Source: Cucumis sativus (Eukaryota; Streptophyta; Magnoliopsida; Cucurbitales; Cucurbitaceae). From it: 64,000 bases of DNA. Positions 1 through 11,500 of this stretch are shown here, one piece after another (the first letter of the stretch is position 1; each line of letters begins with the position of its first letter). The position numbers and the translations under genes are program-made. The stretch spans positions 1,860,001 through 1,924,000 of the forward strand of contig NC_026658.2 of NCBI RefSeq assembly GCF_000004075.3, read 5' to 3'. A model generated the notes under the pieces. That model saw only the letters and a list, made by a program, of their open reading frames with translations. It made no database searches and was not told the origin of the DNA.

Positions 1-990
1 TAATAAAAAAAATATTAAGAGTAAATATACAATTTCATATTTGAATAACAATAGTTTATTTATCAAAACATTTTAGGTTATTGATTTTGTTTTTTGCTTT
101 TTAATTGATTGGTTTGAATTGTTTGGTGGGTAGGGTTGGATTCAAATAAGGATTGTTCATTCCCGGGAATGAATAAGGATTAGGATGTCTTTAGGTGCTT
201 GCAACATTGCTATTCAATAACCTCATCAATGAGTCGGTTGGCACGAGCCAATCAACCCAAGCTCGATTCAAATAGAACTCAATTCATTCATGTTTGATCA
301 ATCCAACCTATTTATTTATTGTAGGCATGTGTTTGAGCTATATTTAGACTAATTAGTCAAGATTATCTATTGAGTCAACTATACATGTGTGCATATACTA
401 ACAATATACATAGAATACTAAAAACATTTTCGAACTCTTACTTCAACATTGATCGAAAATCTTATCAATTTCGTTATGTTATCTAATTAATTAGTTGACT
501 TACTATCTTGCGAAATCAATTATACACTCACGTTTTAAATTTGGGTAACTTGATGTATCATTTGCTTTAGGAGATGTTAGGGAGAAGTATGAGATAATGG
601 ACAGCATTCCATGGAGTCAACAAACTCAACCATTGCAAATGACACCTAGCTAGAAGGGATTAAAAACCTTCAATTGGTTAGACAATTAAGAACCAGCTTG
701 TAAAGTTTGAGTAATATTTAGAACTATTCTTATTATTTCTTTCCCAAATTAAAGGGATTTGTTGTATATAAACGTTGCTCTAATTAGAGCAAATCATATT
801 CATTGAATACACAAAATCTTTTCACAAAAATATCTCAACTACTTTTTCATTTATAACCACAAATTTATATTGTGATTTTAATGCTTCACATGTTTCCTCC
901 TATTTTTACCTACATTATTTGAGTATAAATTATGGTTTCATTTTGGATGTGAAAAACATACAAACTAATATACACAACATTCCAAATCAT
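1..990. other. AT-rich intergenic DNA, no gene seen
   Basis: No coding region with family resemblance is visible on either strand. A stretch around 575-825 has the look of a lone LTR (TGTTAG start, TATA-like block, TTCACA end) but no flanking duplication supports it. The last part is the promoter of the small peptide gene that follows. Confidence 0.5.
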
Positions 991-991
991 A

Positions 992-999
992 TATAAATA
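992..999 (+). promoter_or_regulatory. TATA box of the NCR-like peptide gene
   Basis: The sequence TATAAATA lies 27 bases before the ATG at 1026, followed by a C/T-rich patch (TCTCTCACC). The spacing implies a very short 5' leader. The assignment rests on motif and position only. Confidence 0.55.
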
Positions 1000-1025
1000 G
1001 TCTCTCACCTAACTACAATTTAGAT

Positions 1026-1350
1026 ATGGAGAAGTCCTCGACCAAGTTGGCTTGCATGTTATTGATGTTCTTTATTGTCTCTGGTATATAAAATAATTTT
1101 GATTTTATATGTTGTTTTTTATTCGTTTTTCTTTTATCGAACAATTATCGATTAAAATATTTCAGGAACATTGTTCGTCTCAGAAGCAAGAAATGTAGTA
1201 AACGTTCCATGCAATACTGAGCAAGATTGTTCGGATCCAGTCAAATGTATTTGCAACTTCCATCTATGTTTTTGCAAGGGAGAATCTACAAAGACAGTCT
1301 TGGACAAAATCCTTCCAAAATCTTTGAGAGAACAGAAAACAACTCCTTGA
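1026..1350 (+). CDS. Small secreted cysteine-rich peptide, late-nodulin/NCR-like
   Basis: Two exons (1026-1083 and 1166-1350) encode 80 residues. Residues 1-27 form a signal peptide with hydrophobic core LLMFFIVSG and a likely cut after SEA. The mature part has six cysteines at 35, 41, 47, 49, 54 and 56, spaced C-x5-C-x5-C-x-C-x4-C-x-C, with Asp just before the second Cys. Late-nodulin (NCR) peptides share the C-x5-C opening, that Asp, and the closing C-x4-C-x-C. The phase-1 intron sits inside the signal-peptide region, as in NCR and defensin-like genes. A basic, Cys-free tail of 24 residues follows. The intron has GT and TTTCAG borders and is 82 bases. In the family the product is secreted, with antimicrobial or symbiotic signalling roles; the role here is unknown. 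It could equally be named a defensin-like peptide. The gene structure is firm and the family name is inference. Confidence 0.78.
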
Positions 1351-2685
1351 AGACTCATTCCTACTTCAGTTTGTACTAACACGCACACACACATATATAG
1401 TTCATGAGATTTGGAAAAGAAATGTATTTTCCTATATTATATAAAATAACATGTGAGTTATAATTTTCCTTTTCTCTACAGGAACTTCTCTATGTTTGAA
1501 ATTTTATGTTGTTTGATACACTGCCACTGATATAATATACATACCTTCGCAAAAGGTGGTGTGTGTTATCATTAATGAAGATCTTTTATCAGCTTAAGAA
1601 AGGACAAATGGTTTGAAAAGTTCATTAATATTTACAAATCCCTTTTGTTTCACCCGATTTCACTTTTTAATATTTAGAACCATGAAAACAGTATCTTCAA
1701 ACCCCTTTAAAGAAAAGGAATTAAACAGTTAAATATTTGATTCTAATATTTGTTCATGTACTTTTCAATAACCTTGGAATTAGTAGTCTATGGTTAACTA
1801 CTTTTGATCTATAAGTTTTCGAAAGCTGATATTAACGATACATGGGATTTAAGGGATCAATATAAAAATTTACAACATACCCTTCAATGAATTTGTGAGA
1901 AAATATATACTTTCAAGTTCAAGAGACATGTCTTTGTGGACCATATGTCCAAACCCTAATTTATTTATTTCTTTCTTTTTCTTTTTTGAAAAGTTTTGAT
2001 CCCCTTTTCTCCATGTCCTTATTTTGTTAGATTCAACACATGATGTGGGACTATGTTGATGTGTTGTGTTATGTCTTCTTCCATATATAATATTATATCT
2101 CAAACACTTGTTCTCTATTTAATTCCTATCATTTCAATTTAGTCCAGTCTCTCTTGTTAAGTAACCTATCTTTGCCGAGTTTATCATGATGTGGTAATGA
2201 TATGGTAAAAAAGACCTTAAATTTGCTTCTAAAAATGTAAAGATACGTGAGTTTTTCCATTCTTAAATTAATTAGTTTATGTATCTTTAATTCTATCATC
2301 GTCGAATTATTATATATATTTAGGTATATTTTCTTTAATAAAGACATATCATAAGACACTACACTATACTTATAGATGAGAAATAGTGTTACATACATCA
2401 ATTTATCATACGTGACGTTAAAAATTCGATCACTCGAACATATAAGGAAAAAGATGTAATAATATTATTAGAAGTAGAACACACCATTTGAATATGTAGG
2501 GTTTTCCTATTTGGAGCTTGTCTCTTTCTTATTGGATGTGTGTCCCCATTGAGTTCATTAATAGTGCTCCAAATGAAGACAAGGCTCAAACTAAATAGGT
2601 TTCGAGTTCTTAGCTAGCTAGCTCATAATATATATTGTCATTGAATGATAAATATCAATAGATTTGAATGGAATCAAGAGGTTTC
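1351..2685. other. Intergenic DNA up to the copia insertion
   Basis: No gene is recognised. The 3' end of the peptide transcript should lie here. Short reading frames on the minus strand (1870-2600) show no domain and no codon pattern of a real gene. A GCTAGCTAGCT run at 2614-2624 is simple sequence. Confidence 0.5.
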
Positions 2686-2690
2686 ATTTG
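2686..2690. repeat. Target site duplication, left copy
   Basis: ATTTG directly before the 5' LTR is repeated at 7927-7931 directly after the 3' LTR, the 5-bp duplication expected of copia integration. Confidence 0.85.
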
Positions 2691-2860
2691 TATCACCGTA
2701 ATTAAAGTAATTTAGCAATAATTTAGGAATACATTATTGTAATTAGATTAATTTGATCCTTTCCTTATAGGTTGTCCAATTAAGTGTATATGTATCATTG
2801 TATTCTTGATTTTATATAACAAATAAACAAGATCTAGAAGATTCCCCATATTATTCTTCA
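2691..2860 (+). repeat. 5' LTR of the copia element
   Basis: 170 bp, starting TATCACCG and ending TTCTTCA, matching 7757-7926 with no difference seen by eye. A TATA-like block (TTTTATATAAC) near 2810-2820 is the likely promoter. The outer ends are TA...CA rather than the usual TG...CA. Confidence 0.93.
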
Positions 2861-2873
2861 TGGTATCAGAGCC
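2861..2873 (+). other. Primer binding site of the copia element
   Basis: TGGTATCAGAGCC abuts the 5' LTR. This is the usual initiator tRNA-Met complementary site of plant copia elements. Confidence 0.92.
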
Positions 2874-2880
2874 AAAACCC

Positions 2881-3631
2881 TAGACTTACTGTACCCGCCG
2901 CCGTCGTCGCCGTCGCCGCCACCGGAAAAACTCTGCCGTGAAGTCCTGCCGTGAAGACGCTTCCGCGAACGCCAGATCTCCCTTCAGTCAATCTTCCTGC
3001 CGCAGCCTTCTTCCACGAACGCCAGACGCAAGACCTTCCCTCGGTCCTTGCCGTGAAGCCCTGCCGTGAAGACGGTTCCGCGAACGCCTTGCCGTGAAGC
3101 CTTGCCGTGAAGACACTTCCGCGAACACCTTGCCGTGAAGCCCTGCCGTGAAGACGCTTCCGCGAACGCCAGATCTCCCCTCGGTCAATCTCCCTGCCGC
3201 AACCCTCTACCGTGAAAACGCTTCCACGAACGCCAGGCGCCAGATCTCCCCTCGATCCTTGCCGCAGCCTTCTGCCGTGAAGACACTTCACGACACCTTG
3301 CCGCAGCCCCCTGCCGTGAAGACAACATCTCACCGTGAAGTATCTCACCTGCTGGCGACCTCCTGCCGTGAAGAAACAACCGCGCCGCGAACTCCAGCAA
3401 CCTCCTGCCAATATTCTGTGAATTGTATACTCGCCGCCGTCGCAAGCACCCTCCTGCCTTGAAGACCTCTGCTGGCGACCTCCTGCCGTGAAGAAACAAC
3501 CGCGCCGCGAACTCCAACAACCTCCTGCCTCGAATCCCAACTGCAATTCCAGTGAAATCCCAGCCACGAACTTCAGCCTCGAATCCCAGCCGCAAATACT
3601 CTGTGAATCTACAGCAGCTAATTATCTTTAG
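2881..3631 (+). repeat. GC-rich leader of repeated modules in the copia element
   Basis: Between the primer site and gag lies about 750 bp that is far more GC-rich than the rest of the window. It is built from imperfect copies of the cores TGCCGTGAAG and CTTCCGCGAACGCC in varying combination. A longer duplication is also visible (near 3345-3405 and again near 3470-3530). No protein resemblance is seen in any frame. Confidence 0.8.
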
Positions 3632-6600
3632 ATGGAGAAACATGAAGTTGCTCGTCCCATTAGCACCATTCTCGATGGAACTAATTATATTACTTGGGCC
3701 CACCAAATGAGGAGTTTTTTGATAGGTCGAAAACTGTGGCGCATCGTTACTGGAGATATCACTAAACCAGTCAAACCTACTCCTCCGATGGACACCACTG
3801 AAAATATTGATACAGACCCATCTGATGTCACTGTTCAAGAGACGACTGCAGAAACCGACAAATACATTGAACGTCTTGAGGATTGGGATAGCAAAAACCA
3901 TCAGATCATCACTTGGTTGGGTAACACCTCTATTCCAGCAATTCACACACAATTTGATGCATTTGATACGGCAAAAGAACTCTGGGATTTTCTGTCCACA
4001 CGTTTTCAGTCTATTGGACTTGCTCACTATTACCAATTGCACTCTCGACTTGTTAGTCTAAATCAGGAGGGAGGACAATCTGTGAACGAGTATCTTGCAA
4101 CTCTTCAACCAATCTGGACTCAGTTAGATCAGGCAAAAATCAAACCGGAGCATATTCGCCTCATCAAAGTTCTTATGGGTCTTCGCCCAGAGTATGAATC
4201 AGTCCGTGCTGCATTGTTACATCGTAACCCTCTGCCGACTCTTGATGCTGCCATACAAGAAATCTTATTTGAGGAAAACCGCCTTGGCATTGTTTCTTCT
4301 CTGCCATCTGATGTCGCTCTTGTAACCACCCATTCACGATCGGCTAATGAGTCTATTTTCTGCAAAAATTGCAAACTTCATGGTCATAAGTTCGCTAATT
4401 GTCCTACTATTGAGTGCAGGTATTGCCACAAACGAGGTCATATCTTGGACAACTGTCCCACCCGCCCACCCCGTCCTCCTGGTGCTCCATATAAACCCAA
4501 GTCCTCCACTAAATACAGTTCTCCACCTATTGTTTCTCCACCTATTGTTGCTGCTGCTACCCCATCTGATATCACCACACCTCAGAATTTTCAGTTAAAT
4601 GATCTTCATGACTTACTGAAACAGGTGATCTCTTCCAACTCTACTGCTCTTGCCGTCACTCCAGGTACATCTTGGCTCCTTGATTCAGCTTGTTGCAATC
4701 ATATGACTGCTGACATTTCATTATTATCCTCACCTACTCATGTTCAATCTCTTCCCTCAATTCACTCTGCTGATGGTAATCATATGCCTATCTCTCACGT
4801 TGGTACTGTTAACACACCCACCATAAAACTGTCAAACACCTATCATGTTCCAAAACTCACATTCAACCTAGCTTCTGTTGGCCAACTTTGTGATCTCGGA
4901 CTAACTGTTATCTTTTCTTCTCATGGGTGTCAGGTTCAGGATTCTCAAACGGGGCAAGTGATTGGTACGGGACGGAAGGTGGGACGATTATTTGAGCTTA
5001 CATATCTTCAGCAATCTCCTGAGTTTCCACCTATCTCTGCACCAGTCACTGATACCACTATATATCAGTGGCACCTTCGTCTAGGTCATGCATCCTCTGA
5101 TAAACTTCGTAATTTAGTTTCTACTGGTAATTTGAATAATGTCTCAAAATTCAGTCATTTTGATTGCTTAAATTGCAAACTTGCAAAACAACCTGCTTTA
5201 TCATTTCCTAATTCCACCTCTCTATGTAATAAGCCTTTTGACCTTATTCATTCTGACATTTGGGGTCCTGCTCCTTGTACTACCGTTAATGGTTATCGAT
5301 ATACTTTGTCTTATTTATTGATGACTATTCTCGTTTTACTTGGATTTACTTTCTTAAACATCGCTCTTCCTTATATCAAATATATGTTGATTTTGCAAAT
5401 ATGATTCACACTCAATTCTCCAGCAAAATTAAAATCTTTCGAACTGATAATGCGATGGAATATAAGGACTCTCAACTTCTTTCCTTCCTTGCCCAGCAAG
5501 GCACTCTGATTCAACGCTCCTGTCCTCACACCTCTCAGCAAAATGGAAGAGCTGAACGCAAACATCGTCACATTCTTGACTCTGTTCGTGCTCAGCTTCT
5601 ATCTGCTGCTTGTCCAGAAAAATTCTGGGGCGAGGCTGCCCTCACCTCTGTCTATGTCATCAATCGTCTTCCTTCAAAAGTCACTAAAAATGTTTCTCCC
5701 TTTGAAAGACTATACGGTACTTCCCCTTCTTACTCCAATCTAAAAATTTTTGGTTGTGCATGTTTCGTATTATTACATCCTCATGAACATACCAAACTTG
5801 AACCACGTGCACGTCTATGTTGCTTCTTGGGTTATGGTACTGAACATAAAGGATTTCGTTGTTGGGACCCCATCTCTCAACGATTACGTATATCTCGTCA
5901 TGTCACCTTTTGGGAACATCGTATGTTTTCTAGTCTTTCTTCATTCCATGAATCTCTTTCAAGTTCTCACCCATTCTTCACCGATCCGTCTATTGACCTT
6001 TTTCCCTCACTTGATTCAACACCTGACACTACACCTTGCATGTTACCTATACCTGAGCCCACTCAATCGGACCATATTTCTGCACTCCCGGATCTTCCAT
6101 CTGCCCCTCTTGAGGAACCTGAATCTGCACCAATCCGACGATCTACACGGGTAAGAGAAATTCCCTCTCATCTTAAAGATTATCATTGTTTCTCCACTAT
6201 CATGTCTTTAGTTGAACCTTCCTCGTATAAGGAAGCCAGCACTAACCCATTATGGCAGCAAGCAATGAATGAAGAACTTCAAGCCTTAGAAAAGACTCAT
6301 ACTTGGGAGTATGTGGACTTACCTCCTGGAAAGAAACCTATTGGCTGTAAATGGATCTTCAAAATCAAAACGCACTCTGATGGGTCTATAGAACGATACA
6401 AAGCACGACTTGTAGCCAAAGGTTATTCTCAAGAATATGGCATTGATTATGAAGAAACGTTTGCTCCAGTAGCTCGAATGACGTCTGTTCGTAGTCTTTT
6501 AGCCATTGCAGCTGCAAAACAGTGGCCCCTCTTACAAATGGATGTTAAAAATGCATTTCTCAATGGAACTCTATCTGAAGAAGTCTATATGAAACCACCA

Positions 6601-7743
6601 CCTGGTACTACCCCGCCACATCAGAAAGTATGTCTTCTTCGACGAGCTCTCTATGGTCTCAAACAGGCTCCCCGAGCCTGGTTTGCAACTTTTAGCTCCA
6701 CTATTACTCAACTTGGGTTCACTTCCAGCCCTCATGATTCAGCCTTGTTCACCCGCCAGACACCTAATGGTATTGTACTCCTTCTTTTATATGTTGATGA
6801 CATGATTATTACAGGCGATGACCCTCAAGCTATATCTGAATTGCAATGCTACCTGGGAAAGCACTTTGAAATGAAGGATTTAGGACCTCTCAGTTATTTC
6901 CTTGGCCTTGAGATCACCTCCGTGTCTGATGGTTATTACTTATCTCAAGCTAAATATGCTTCTGACCTACTCAGTCGATCTGGTATTACTGATTCTACAA
7001 CATCCTCAACACCTCTGGATCCAAATGTTCGACTTACTCCTTATGATGGTGTTCCCCTTGACGATCCTACTTTGTACCGGCAACTTGTTGGTAGCTTGAT
7101 TTACTTAACTGTAACTCGCCCTGATATTGCGTTCGCAGTTCACATAGTCAGTCAATTCATGGCCGCTCCCCGTACTATTCATTTCACTGCTGTCCTTCGG
7201 ATTCTTCGCTACATTAAAGGCACTTTGGGTCATGGTCTCCACTTCTCCTCACAGTCTTCTCTGGTTCTCTCTGGATTCTCTGATGCTGATTGGGCAGGAG
7301 ATCCTACTGATAGAAGATCCACCACTGGCTATTGTTTTTATTTAGGTGATGCTCTTATCTCCTGGCGCAGCAAGAAACAATCTGTTGTTTCCCGGTCTAG
7401 CACTGAGTCTGAATATCGTGCTCTAGCTGATGCCACTTCAGAATTATTATGGCTTCGTTGGCTTCTTACTGATATGGGAGCCCCACAAACATCATCTACT
7501 ACTCTCCATTGTGATAACCGCAGTGCCATTCAGATTGCACACAATGATGTATTTCATGAACGAACAAAGCACATAGAGAACGATTGTCATTTTGTCCGTC
7601 ATCATCTTCAAAGCAACACTCTCCATCTTCAATCTATCTCTACCATTGATCAACCTGCAGATATCTTCACCAAAGCTCTCCATTCTCCTCGTTTCACTCT
7701 GTTACTTCACAAACTCAAGGTGGTTTCTACTCTACCAACTTGA
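3632..7743 (+). pseudogene. gag-pol region of the copia element (fossil)
   Basis: Parts in order are: a retrotransposon Gag domain with two CCHC-like knuckles (about 4360-4460), an aspartic protease motif of the LLDSACCNHM type (about 4670-4700), a gag-pre-integrase HLRLGH block and integrase with HTSQQNGRAER (about 5070-5750), reverse transcriptase with YVDDM (about 6300-7030), and RNase H with SRSSTESEYRAL (about 7270-7700). This order marks Ty1/copia. The region looks nearly whole, with about one break, and is otherwise well preserved, consistent with the identical LTRs. Confidence 0.93.
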
Positions 7744-7747
7744 GTTT

Positions 7748-7756
7748 GAGGGAGGG
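7748..7756 (+). other. Polypurine tract of the copia element
   Basis: GAGGGAGGG lies directly before the 3' LTR, the standard plus-strand priming site of LTR elements. Confidence 0.85.
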
Positions 7757-7926
7757 TATCACCGTAATTAAAGTAATTTAGCAATAATTTAGGAATACAT
7801 TATTGTAATTAGATTAATTTGATCCTTTCCTTATAGGTTGTCCAATTAAGTGTATATGTATCATTGTATTCTTGATTTTATATAACAAATAAACAAGATC
7901 TAGAAGATTCCCCATATTATTCTTCA
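7757..7926 (+). repeat. 3' LTR of the copia element
   Basis: 170 bp, identical by eye to 2691-2860. It is followed by ATTTG, the right copy of the target duplication (7927-7931). Confidence 0.93.
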
Positions 7927-7931
7927 ATTTG

Positions 7932-8558
7932 TTTGATTTTTTTTTTAAGATGACAAGAAAATAAAGCACTTTTCTAATTAGATTCACTGTAATGTGAATT
8001 ATATAACCATACGATTATTGTTAATTATGGTGTTATATATAACATTCTTACATAAGAATAGGTTCTATATGTGTTCCATGTGACTTGACGAAACAATTAG
8101 CTCAAAGAAAGGAAAGTGAGGAAAATTTTGGTAGCAAATAAACATGCAAAGACAAGGAATGATGTATTGATTTAATTGGGGTATGTCTTTCTATTCACTC
8201 ATTGAATGTGTCCTATTTTTTGGTTCATACATAAAAATTATGTTTGTGAAAGAATTAAGATGCGACTCCAAATAGAATAAACTTAAAAGAGTGTACCATT
8301 TGATTTTACTCTTGATGATTTATATGAATAGATTGAAATTAAACTACACCGCCATTTAAAAAAGAATCAATTCAATCCAATGATCGGGACCCAGAAACCG
8401 AACGAGGTCCACGATGTATGCAATTAACACTTGGTTCCAAGAGAAAATCAAAACCTAAATTTGTTACCATCTCCATGTTTCCATCCCTCCTCAAATCTTC
8501 TCAAAACTATTAAAAGAAAGTAATTCTCAAACTCTTCATCTCAAGAAATCTTCTCAAG
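7932..8558. other. Intergenic DNA and LAZY1 5' region
   Basis: AT-rich DNA with no gene of its own. The last 150 bases, pyrimidine-rich (CATCTCC, CCATCCCTCC, CTTCTC), are the probable LAZY1 leader. No clear TATA box could be fixed. Confidence 0.5.
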
Positions 8559-11500
8559 ATGAAGGTAAGATTGTTACACTTTTCTTGGTTAGTTGATCAT
8601 CTTTGAAAGAAAAAACCAACCACATTAAACCCTAATCTAATCTTCTTCTTCTTCTTCTCTGGTAAATTGAACACAGTTATTAGGATGGATGCATCGCAAG
8701 TTTAGGCAAAACAATGGCCAATTACCACTCAAAGAGTACTTTGTCAATGGTAATTCCTCCTAATTTCTCTCTACTACTTTAATTTCATCTTTACATGCAT
8801 GATGCCTTTGTCAATATACGATGACATAATAAGATTTATAAATATTTTTAGGTTATGTTTGATGATGATTTGGTTGTTAGAGTTAAAAATCTTTCTACTT
8901 TTGAGTTTCTTCATTTTTTCTTTAATTTACTTACTTTTTCAAAATTTGAAAATTTAAGATAATTTTGTTTTAGGTTATTTTAAAATTAATAAATTTATAA
9001 GAATTACTTTTAGTTATATCGACATTCTATACTTTCGGTTGATGTTTTGAAAAGTCAAGTTTTCTAAAATTTTGAGAACTTGAAATAAGTTTTTAAGATC
9101 TTATTTTTCATTTTAGAATTTTGATTATAAATTCAAGTGTTTTTTTAAAAACTAAAAAAGAAAAACATCAATTTCAATAACATAAAGAGATATTTTTAAA
9201 AGTAATAAAATAAACTTACCAATTATAATATAATATCTATTATTAATTGAATATGAAATTTTACTTATATATTGTAAATATTAATTTGTCTAATTTTTAT
9301 ATTTTTTTAGAATTTCCATATATAAAACTAAACAAAAATCACCTTTTTATTTTATAAGTGTAAGACAAAAAATTAAAATGATTAATTTGAAATTGCTTTC
9401 AATAAATCACATATAAACATGATTTTTTTTTTTTTTTTGCAAAACAACATTTTTCTAAATCATTCTAAAATATTTCTTTAATTAATTACATACTTCATAT
9501 TTGTCCCCTCAACCTCCCAAAGTTGTGCTTTCACCCTCAACACTTCGAACAAAATAACTTATTTGGATTGATTTTAGAGAAAATGATTTTAAAAAAGGAT
9601 TTATTTAATTTTTTTTGTGAAATTTGTTTAAAATACATTTTGAAAGTTAATTTTGAGTGGTTAACAATAATTTTCTCTAAAATGACAATTTTTAAATCAA
9701 ACACTTAAAAGTGTATTCGAGATATAATTCTAAATCTAGTTTGGAATCAACTTAAGAAGAAGAATATTTTTTTAAAAAAATCATTTTATTTAAATTCTTT
9801 TTATAAATAATGTTTAAAATACACTTCAAAATTTATGTTTAGTATCCGATACCAAACACTTCATTATTGTTTAAAATGACTTATTTGTAAAATTACATAC
9901 TTGAAAATGTATTCCAAACATGAAGATTTTAACGTTGCATAAAAGTCGATAATTTTAATCTTTCACTATTAATTTTTTGTTATATTAGAAGCTTACATGT
10001 TCCCTATGTACACCAAATTTTTAAACTTTAAATAGTATAATAAATTCATGAATTTTTAAATTTTATATCTAATAAGTTAGTAAACTATTAATCAATTTTC
10101 ACCATTCATGACCTGATGACTTTACTAAGGACATATTAAACAAAAACTGTTTCTGCCAACGAAATTCTTTCTTCGAGAAAACAAAACTTGTACCCATGCA
10201 AAATTCTACAATAACGAATATCTGCCCACATAAATGACTTTCTTGTATAAAAATTGTTTTCTACCATACAAGATATGTCGACAAATAATTTTTTTTCATG
10301 CATAAAACGTCATCGGAATTTTATGACTACCAATATATTTCTAGCAACAGAAAAAAACGTCAACATACACCATTTTAATTTGTTCCATATTTATTATTAA
10401 TATTATAATTATATGCTTCTACATCAATTTTCAAATAAAGAATTGAATTTCCTATAAAAATATTATTCAATATCACAACAACAACTTTAAAAAGAATAGA
10501 TTTTTAATCAATAATATACTCACACAAAAATATACCATACTAGAAGTTTTTAGTATCTATTTGTTACCTGAGCTATTTGCTCGTCATTCAAAGTCCAAGA
10601 AATTGACTTACCTAATCGTTGTGTGCGAACGTTTATATTAATATAAGATATTTTTTAATACAAAATAGTGGTAAGAAGGATTTGACCAGCGGACCTAATA
10701 ATATTGGTCGCTAACATACATCTAGATGTTATAGTTGAAGTATGCTAGCTTTTGGATGTGATGAAAATTCATGAAAATGCTAGTTAAATATTTGAAGTTG
10801 TATTTTAGGGCAACAAGCAAGTGATGAACAACAATATTTCCCAAGAACAAGCACCAATAACCCTTTCAAACAAGCCCAAAGAGACCTAGATATTGCAAGA
10901 TCAGATCATGAAGACTATGAAGATGAATCCCTAATCTCCATATCTGAAATCTTCCCTGGCTTTCTTGCCATTGGAACCCTAGGCTCTTCTGAACCCGCAA
11001 CCCCAAAATTCTCCATCTCCATTGATCACATTACTGAAAGTGATCAAACTGAAGTCACAAAGAATGAGCTCAAACTGATCAACGATGAGCTCGAGAAGGT
11101 GCTAGAGGCCGAGGCAAAAGACGAAGGGGGGTCGAGGCAGGACAGCCATGCGAACAAAGTCGAGAGCAATATATATAATAATTATGTTGAGAGTGGTGAT
11201 CATGACGCTGTGGTTTGCCCACTTCAAGAGTACTTGTTTGGGTCGGCGGTTGAGATGTCAACAACGATGGCGAAGAAGGAGAACCGGACATCACTTGGGG
11301 AACTGTTTCAGAGAAGTAAGGTGGTAGAGGAAGGTGGAGGGGGAAGATGTGATGAGAAGGATGAGCAAAAGAAAGTAGAGAAGGAAGGTGATAATAGGTA
11401 TGGGATGCAATTGTTGAAAAAGAAGTTGAAGAAAAAGATGTTTTGTGCTGCTTCTAAAAGCACTTTAAGTTCAAATGCTTCTGGTGAAGTCTTGGATGTT

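Larger units (their letters stand above)
2691..7926 (+). mobile_element. Ty1/copia LTR retrotransposon, young, nearly whole
   Basis: A 5.2-kb element bounded by two identical-looking 170-bp LTRs and a 5-bp target duplication. It has a tRNA-Met-type primer binding site, a GC-rich leader, a gag-pol region in copia order (gag, protease, integrase, reverse transcriptase, RNase H) and a polypurine tract. Short LTRs and the Gag style suggest the Ale/Retrofit lineage; that lineage call is inference. The reading frame looks broken about once. Identical LTRs mean a recent insertion, although 170 bp gives poor resolution. It sits between genes, about 1.3 kb after the cysteine-rich peptide gene and 0.6 kb before LAZY1, in the same orientation as both. 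Confidence 0.97.

Noticed and set aside
575-825. Possible solo LTR (TGTTAG start, TATA-like block, TTCACA end)
   Set aside because: No target duplication and no second copy in the window; the resemblance rests on loose AT-rich words.
1152-1394. Minus-strand open frame over the peptide gene
   Set aside because: It is the antisense of the cysteine-rich exon and has no signal or domain of its own.
2866-4042. Long minus-strand frames over the copia leader and gag
   Set aside because: They come from the repetitive GC-rich leader read backwards and show no protein family.
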